Source: Candidatus Sulfotelmatobacter sp.
GTDB taxonomy: Bacteria; Acidobacteriota; Terriglobia; Terriglobales; SbA1
Assembly: GCA_030151135.1 (NCBI GenBank)
Contig: JASLEQ010000468.1
Span: forward strand, 1-8,477
Reading direction: 5' to 3'
Length of the DNA: 8,477 nt
This document shows positions 5,986-8,477 of this stretch, piece after piece; the stretch's first letter is position 1; each line of letters starts with the position of its first letter. The position numbers were made by a program, and so were the translations under genes. The notes beneath the pieces are model-generated. The model was given only the letters and a program-made list of their open reading frames with translations, had not been told where the DNA came from and searched no databases.

Positions 5986-7977
5986 TCACACAAACAAAAA
6001 CTCCCTCGTCCGCAACTCCTTGATCGTATCCCTCAGCTTCGCGGCCTTCTCAAACTCAAATCTCTTTGCCGCCTCTCTCATATCGCTCTCCAGTTTTCCG
6101 ATATAGGAGTCGACTTCTTCCTGCGACTTGAATTCGGGCAAGCCTTCAGACTCTCCCGCAGTGAGGTCTGCATAATCGGCCGCAACAATGGCTGCCAAGG
6201 TCATATCCAACGGACGCACGATTGACTCCGGCGTGATGCCGTGCTCTTCGTTATATGCGGTCTGTATGGCGCGGCGGCGTGAGGTTTCATCCATGGCTCG
6301 CTTCATGGAGTCGGTCTGGCGATCGGCATAGAGAATTGCCCGACCGTTCAAATGCCGGGCACAGCGGCCGATGGTCTGGATCAGCGATCCGCTCGAGCGC
6401 AGGAAGCCTTCCTTGTCGGCATCGAGGATCGCCACCAGCGAAACTTCCGGCAAGTCGAGTCCTTCGCGCAGCAAGTTGATTCCGATCAGCACGTCGAATT
6501 CGCCTTTGCGCAGGTCGCGAAGAATCTTGACGCGCTCCAGCGTTTCGATTTCGGAGTGCATATAGCGGCACTTCACTCCGACTTCGCCGTAATATTCGGC
6601 CAAATCTTCTGCCATACGCTTGGTTAACGTCGTCACGAGGACGCGCTCGCCTTTTTCGACCCGCGCTCGAATCTCATGCAGCAGATCATCGATCTGCCCT
6701 TTGACTGGACGAATTTCAACTGGCGGATCGATCAGTCCGGTAGGCCGGATGATCTGCTCAACTACGACACCAGCCGACTTCGTCAGCTCGTACGGCCCCG
6801 GAGTCGCGGAAACGTACACCAGCTGGTTCGTGCGATGCTCGAATTCTTCAAACGTCAGCGGACGATTATCGAGGGCCGACGGCATGCGGAATCCATATTC
6901 AACGAGCACTTCTTTCCGGGAGCGGTCTCCGGCGTACATGCCGCGCAGTTGCGGGACGGTCTGGTGGGATTCGTCGATGAACATCAGGAAATCGCGAGGG
7001 AAATAGTCCAGCAGGGTCGGCGGAGGCTCACCTGGCAACCGTCCCGTGAAATGCCGCGAGTAGTTTTCGATGCCATGGCAGTAACCCATCGCCTTGATCA
7101 TCTCGAGATCGAACATGGTGCGCTGATGAATGCGCTGCGATTCGACGAGCCTTCCCTGCTTCTCGAGTTCGACTTCCCACCAGGCTAATTCCTTCTTGAT
7201 CGACTCAACGGCCGAGGCGCGAGTTTCATCCTTCATTACGTAATGCGTTTTCGGATAAATCGGCAGCCGCATGTACTTCTGCTTGACGGTGCCAAACAGC
7301 GGGTCGATCTGCGATAGCGATTCGATTTGATCTCCCCACATCTCGATGCGGTAGGCCATGTCATCGTAAGTCGGGAAAACCTCGATGACGTCTCCGCGGA
7401 CGCGGAATGTTCCGCGGCGGAACTCTCCGTTGGTGCGTTCGTAGAGAATGTCGACCAGCTTGCGAGTGATGTCCTCACGCTTGATCTTCTGGCCCTTTTC
7501 GACGAAGAGCATCATCCCGTAATACGCCTCAGGCGAGCCCAATCCATAGATACAGCTGACTGAAGCGACAATCAGTGCGTCGCGGCGTTCAAACAAAGAC
7601 CGGGTCGCCGACAGGCGTAGCTTGTCGAGTTCATCGTTGATCGTCGCTTCTTTTTCGATATAAAGGTCGGCGGCCGGAACATATGCTTCTGGCTGGTAGT
7701 AGTCGTAGTACGAGACGAAATATTCGACGGCGTTATGCGGAAAGAAACTTTTGAACTCGTGATAGAGCTGGGCCGCGAGCGTCTTGTTGTGCGCCATGAC
7801 AAGCGCTGGACGATTGATCGCCTCGATCACCTTGGCCATGGTGAATGTCTTGCCGGAGCCGGTTACCCCCAGCAGAACCTGGTGCTGTTCGCGGTCGAAA
7901 ATACCCTTGGTGAGGGCGTGAATGGCCGACGCCTGGTCTCCTTGCGGCTTGTAGGTGGAAACTAGTTTGAAGTCCAT
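5986..7977 (-). CDS. uvrB: Excinuclease ABC subunit UvrB
   Basis: UvrB is the damage-verifying helicase-like core of nucleotide excision repair: UvrA loads it on the lesion and it recruits UvrC for incision. The 663-residue product is full length. It has Walker A GVTGSGKT (37-44), the beta-hairpin [12 protein letters not shown] (90-101) that inserts between strands at the lesion, [12 protein letters not shown] (308-319), the Walker B/DEAD motif DESH (335-338), VYVSATP (387-393), motif [14 protein letters not shown] (499-511), motif [10 protein letters not shown] (534-541), and a C-terminal UVR coiled coil (about 620-655) for UvrC contact. Motif VI is usually QTIGRAAR-N; the Cys and following His are a variant I associate with Acidobacteria. 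The ATG at 7977 is preceded by six T and four heptamer repeats instead of a strong Shine-Dalgarno; GAAAG eight bases upstream is the best match. The 121-aa gene follows 16 bases downstream. Confidence 0.98.
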   Translation of the reverse strand: MDFKLVSTYKPQGDQASAIHALTKGIFDREQHQVLLGVTGSGKTFTMAKVIEAINRPALVMAHNKTLAAQLYHEFKSFFPHNAVEYFVSYYDYYQPEAYVPAADLYIEKEATINDELDKLRLSATRSLFERRDALIVASVSCIYGLGSPEAYYGMMLFVEKGQKIKREDITRKLVDILYERTNGEFRRGTFRVRGDVIEVFPTYDDMAYRIEMWGDQIESLSQIDPLFGTVKQKYMRLPIYPKTHYVMKDETRASAVESIKKELAWWEVELEKQGRLVESQRIHQRTMFDLEMIKAMGYCHGIENYSRHFTGRLPGEPPPTLLDYFPRDFLMFIDESHQTVPQLRGMYAGDRSRKEVLVEYGFRMPSALDNRPLTFEEFEHRTNQLVYVSATPGPYELTKSAGVVVEQIIRPTGLIDPPVEIRPVKGQIDDLLHEIRARVEKGERVLVTTLTKRMAEDLAEYYGEVGVKCRYMHSEIETLERVKILRDLRKGEFDVLIGINLLREGLDLPEVSLVAILDADKEGFLRSSGSLIQTIGRCARHLNGRAILYADRQTDSMKRAMDETSRRRAIQTAYNEEHGITPESIVRPLDMTLAAIVAADYADLTAGESEGLPEFKSQEEVDSYIGKLESDMREAAKRFEFEKAAKLRDTIKELRTREFLFV

Positions 7978-7983
7978 AAAAAA

Positions 7984-8011
7984 GCTTTCAGCGCTCAGCC
8001 TTCAGCTCTCA
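7984..8011. repeat. Four tandem heptamers before the uvrB start
   Basis: On the uvrB strand the units are TGAGAGC, TGAAGGC, TGAGCGC and TGAAAGC, in perfect seven-base register, ending six T residues before the ATG. The consensus is TGARNGC. They occupy the place where the ribosome binding site is expected. They are preceded by the 10-bp palindrome AGCTTAAGCT (8011-8020). Confidence 0.85.
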
Positions 8012-8062
8012 GCTTAAGCTTGCAAACTCCTCGACAGCACAATCCGACGTTATCGTGCTTTT

Positions 8063-8079
8063 AGGACAGTTCCTGTCCT
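8063..8079. promoter_or_regulatory. 17-bp palindrome upstream of uvrB
   Basis: AGGACAG-TTC-CTGTCCT is a perfect 7-bp inverted repeat with a three-base spacer, 86 bases before the uvrB ATG. It could be a repressor site (for example an SOS-type operator) or an RNA hairpin in the leader. It is not followed by a T-run on either strand, which argues against a terminator. The binding protein is unknown. Confidence 0.5.
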
Positions 8080-8153
8080 TGATGCGTGAGGTGGCAATTC
8101 CGATCCCTCCGAGACCTCCTCAGAGGGCAATTTGGGTACTAGACAATCTTTTT

Positions 8154-8159
8154 ATTATA
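8154..8159 (-). promoter_or_regulatory. Candidate uvrB -10 box (TATAAT)
   Basis: A perfect TATAAT reads toward uvrB, in an A/T-rich patch. It would give a leader of about 170 bases. The -35 position falls inside the GC hairpin at 8161-8186 and shows no TTGACA-like hexamer, so the assignment is weak. Confidence 0.35.
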
Positions 8160-8160
8160 T

Positions 8161-8186
8161 CGCCGCCTGCACAATGCACGGCGGCG
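8161..8186. repeat. Strong GC hairpin between uvrB and the TIG gene
   Basis: CGCCGCC-TGCA (8161-8171) pairs with TGCA-C-GGCGGCG (8175-8186), leaving one bulged C and a three-base loop CAA. It lies 54 bases after the stop of the TIG-domain gene. On that strand it is followed by ATATAATAAAAAG rather than a T-run, so it is at best an atypical terminator. Confidence 0.6.
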
Positions 8187-8240
8187 CGCTCGGGCATGAT
8201 GAAGGCAAGATTGAGGAATTCCTCTTGGATGGCGGTCGCT

Positions 8241-8477
8241 TTAATTCACAGTAAAGATCGCGGCGCTTATTCCAGTTCCGCCTTTGGTCACGACGCCGAT
8301 TGGGCCTGTCTTGGCTCCGGCGGGAACGGTTGCGGTCACCTGCGTATCAGAGTTCACTGTGAATGCGGCAGGCACGTTATTGCCGAAGCCGACTCCGAGA
8401 GTTTGTGTGAAACCCGCTCCCGTGATGGTCACCTGCGTCCCCGCCGATCCGCTCGGCGGATTGAAGCTGAGAACCTG
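8241..8477 (-). CDS. IPT/TIG-domain protein, 3' end only
   Basis: The last 78 codons of a gene running in from the right edge are visible. They encode one complete IPT/TIG immunoglobulin-like domain: VLSFNPPSGSAGTQVTITG, then GAGFTQTLGVGFGNN, then AFTVNSDTQVTATVPAGAKTGPIGVVTKGG, ending ISAAIFTVN just before TAA. Such domains usually come in tandem in secreted or cell-surface proteins and act as structural or adhesive modules. Ending exactly at the domain boundary is normal for these proteins. The frame is open to the edge, so the real start lies outside the window; a GTG at 8432 is internal. It runs in the same direction as uvrB but is 263 bases away, and looks functionally unrelated. Confidence 0.9.
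   Translation of the reverse strand, partial: QVLSFNPPSGSAGTQVTITGAGFTQTLGVGFGNNVPAAFTVNSDTQVTATVPAGAKTGPIGVVTKGGTGISAAIFTVN

Noticed and set aside
6287..6571. Second frame inside the uvrB region
   Set aside because: An out-of-frame shadow of uvrB motif V-VI coding sequence.
8082..8477. + strand frame open from ATG 8082 to the right edge
   Set aside because: Most of it is the complement of the TIG-domain gene; Cys/His/Arg-rich translation with no family resemblance.

Overview
The window looks like chromosomal DNA of a GC-rich soil bacterium, most likely an Acidobacteriota (Terriglobia / Koribacter-like) member. This rests on overall style: a UvrB with the motif-VI variant QTIGRCAR, an IPT/TIG-repeat surface protein, an Ala/Lys/Pro-tailed signalling protein, TTG/GTG starts and many accessory signalling genes. 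No rRNA or tRNA is present to settle the taxonomy. I ran no database search; family calls come from motifs read by eye.

Left part (1-1459): about 240 bases without a confident gene, containing a 12-bp-stem hairpin (63-92) and two overlapping, mutually exclusive GC-rich inverted repeats (167-213). A secreted HEAT-like protein follows (about 244-1038), then a 421-base stretch with no convincing gene.

Centre (1460-4893): four genes on the + strand that look like one operon: a small PilZ-like protein, a 402-aa helical protein with a long Ala/Lys/Pro tail (ATGA overlap with the first gene), a degenerate receiver fused to a HisKA-like phosphoacceptor helix with no ATPase domain, and a CheR-type methyltransferase carrying two Asn/Gly-rich inserts. 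No CheA, CheW, CheB or chemoreceptor gene is in the window, so this is either a detached chemosensory accessory module or part of a dispersed pathway. It is the most likely place for undescribed biology.

Right part: a complete Phd/VapB-VapC toxin-antitoxin pair (4953-5581) whose perfect 10-bp inverted repeat runs up to the antitoxin start codon, with promoter placement suggesting a leaderless mRNA. Facing it on the - strand is uvrB (5986-7977), followed 16 bases later by a 121-aa conserved-looking unknown gene (5604-5969). The uvrB upstream region (7978-8240) holds four tandem heptamers immediately before the start codon, a 17-bp palindrome (8063-8079), a consensus TATAAT and a strong GC hairpin. 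The window ends inside the 3' end of a - strand gene coding for an IPT/TIG domain.

How the genes fit together: the central cluster plausibly handles signal input and methylation in a chemosensory-type pathway; vapBC is an independent stabilisation/stress module; uvrB is housekeeping nucleotide excision repair. There is no CRISPR array, complete insertion sequence or RNA gene that I can support.
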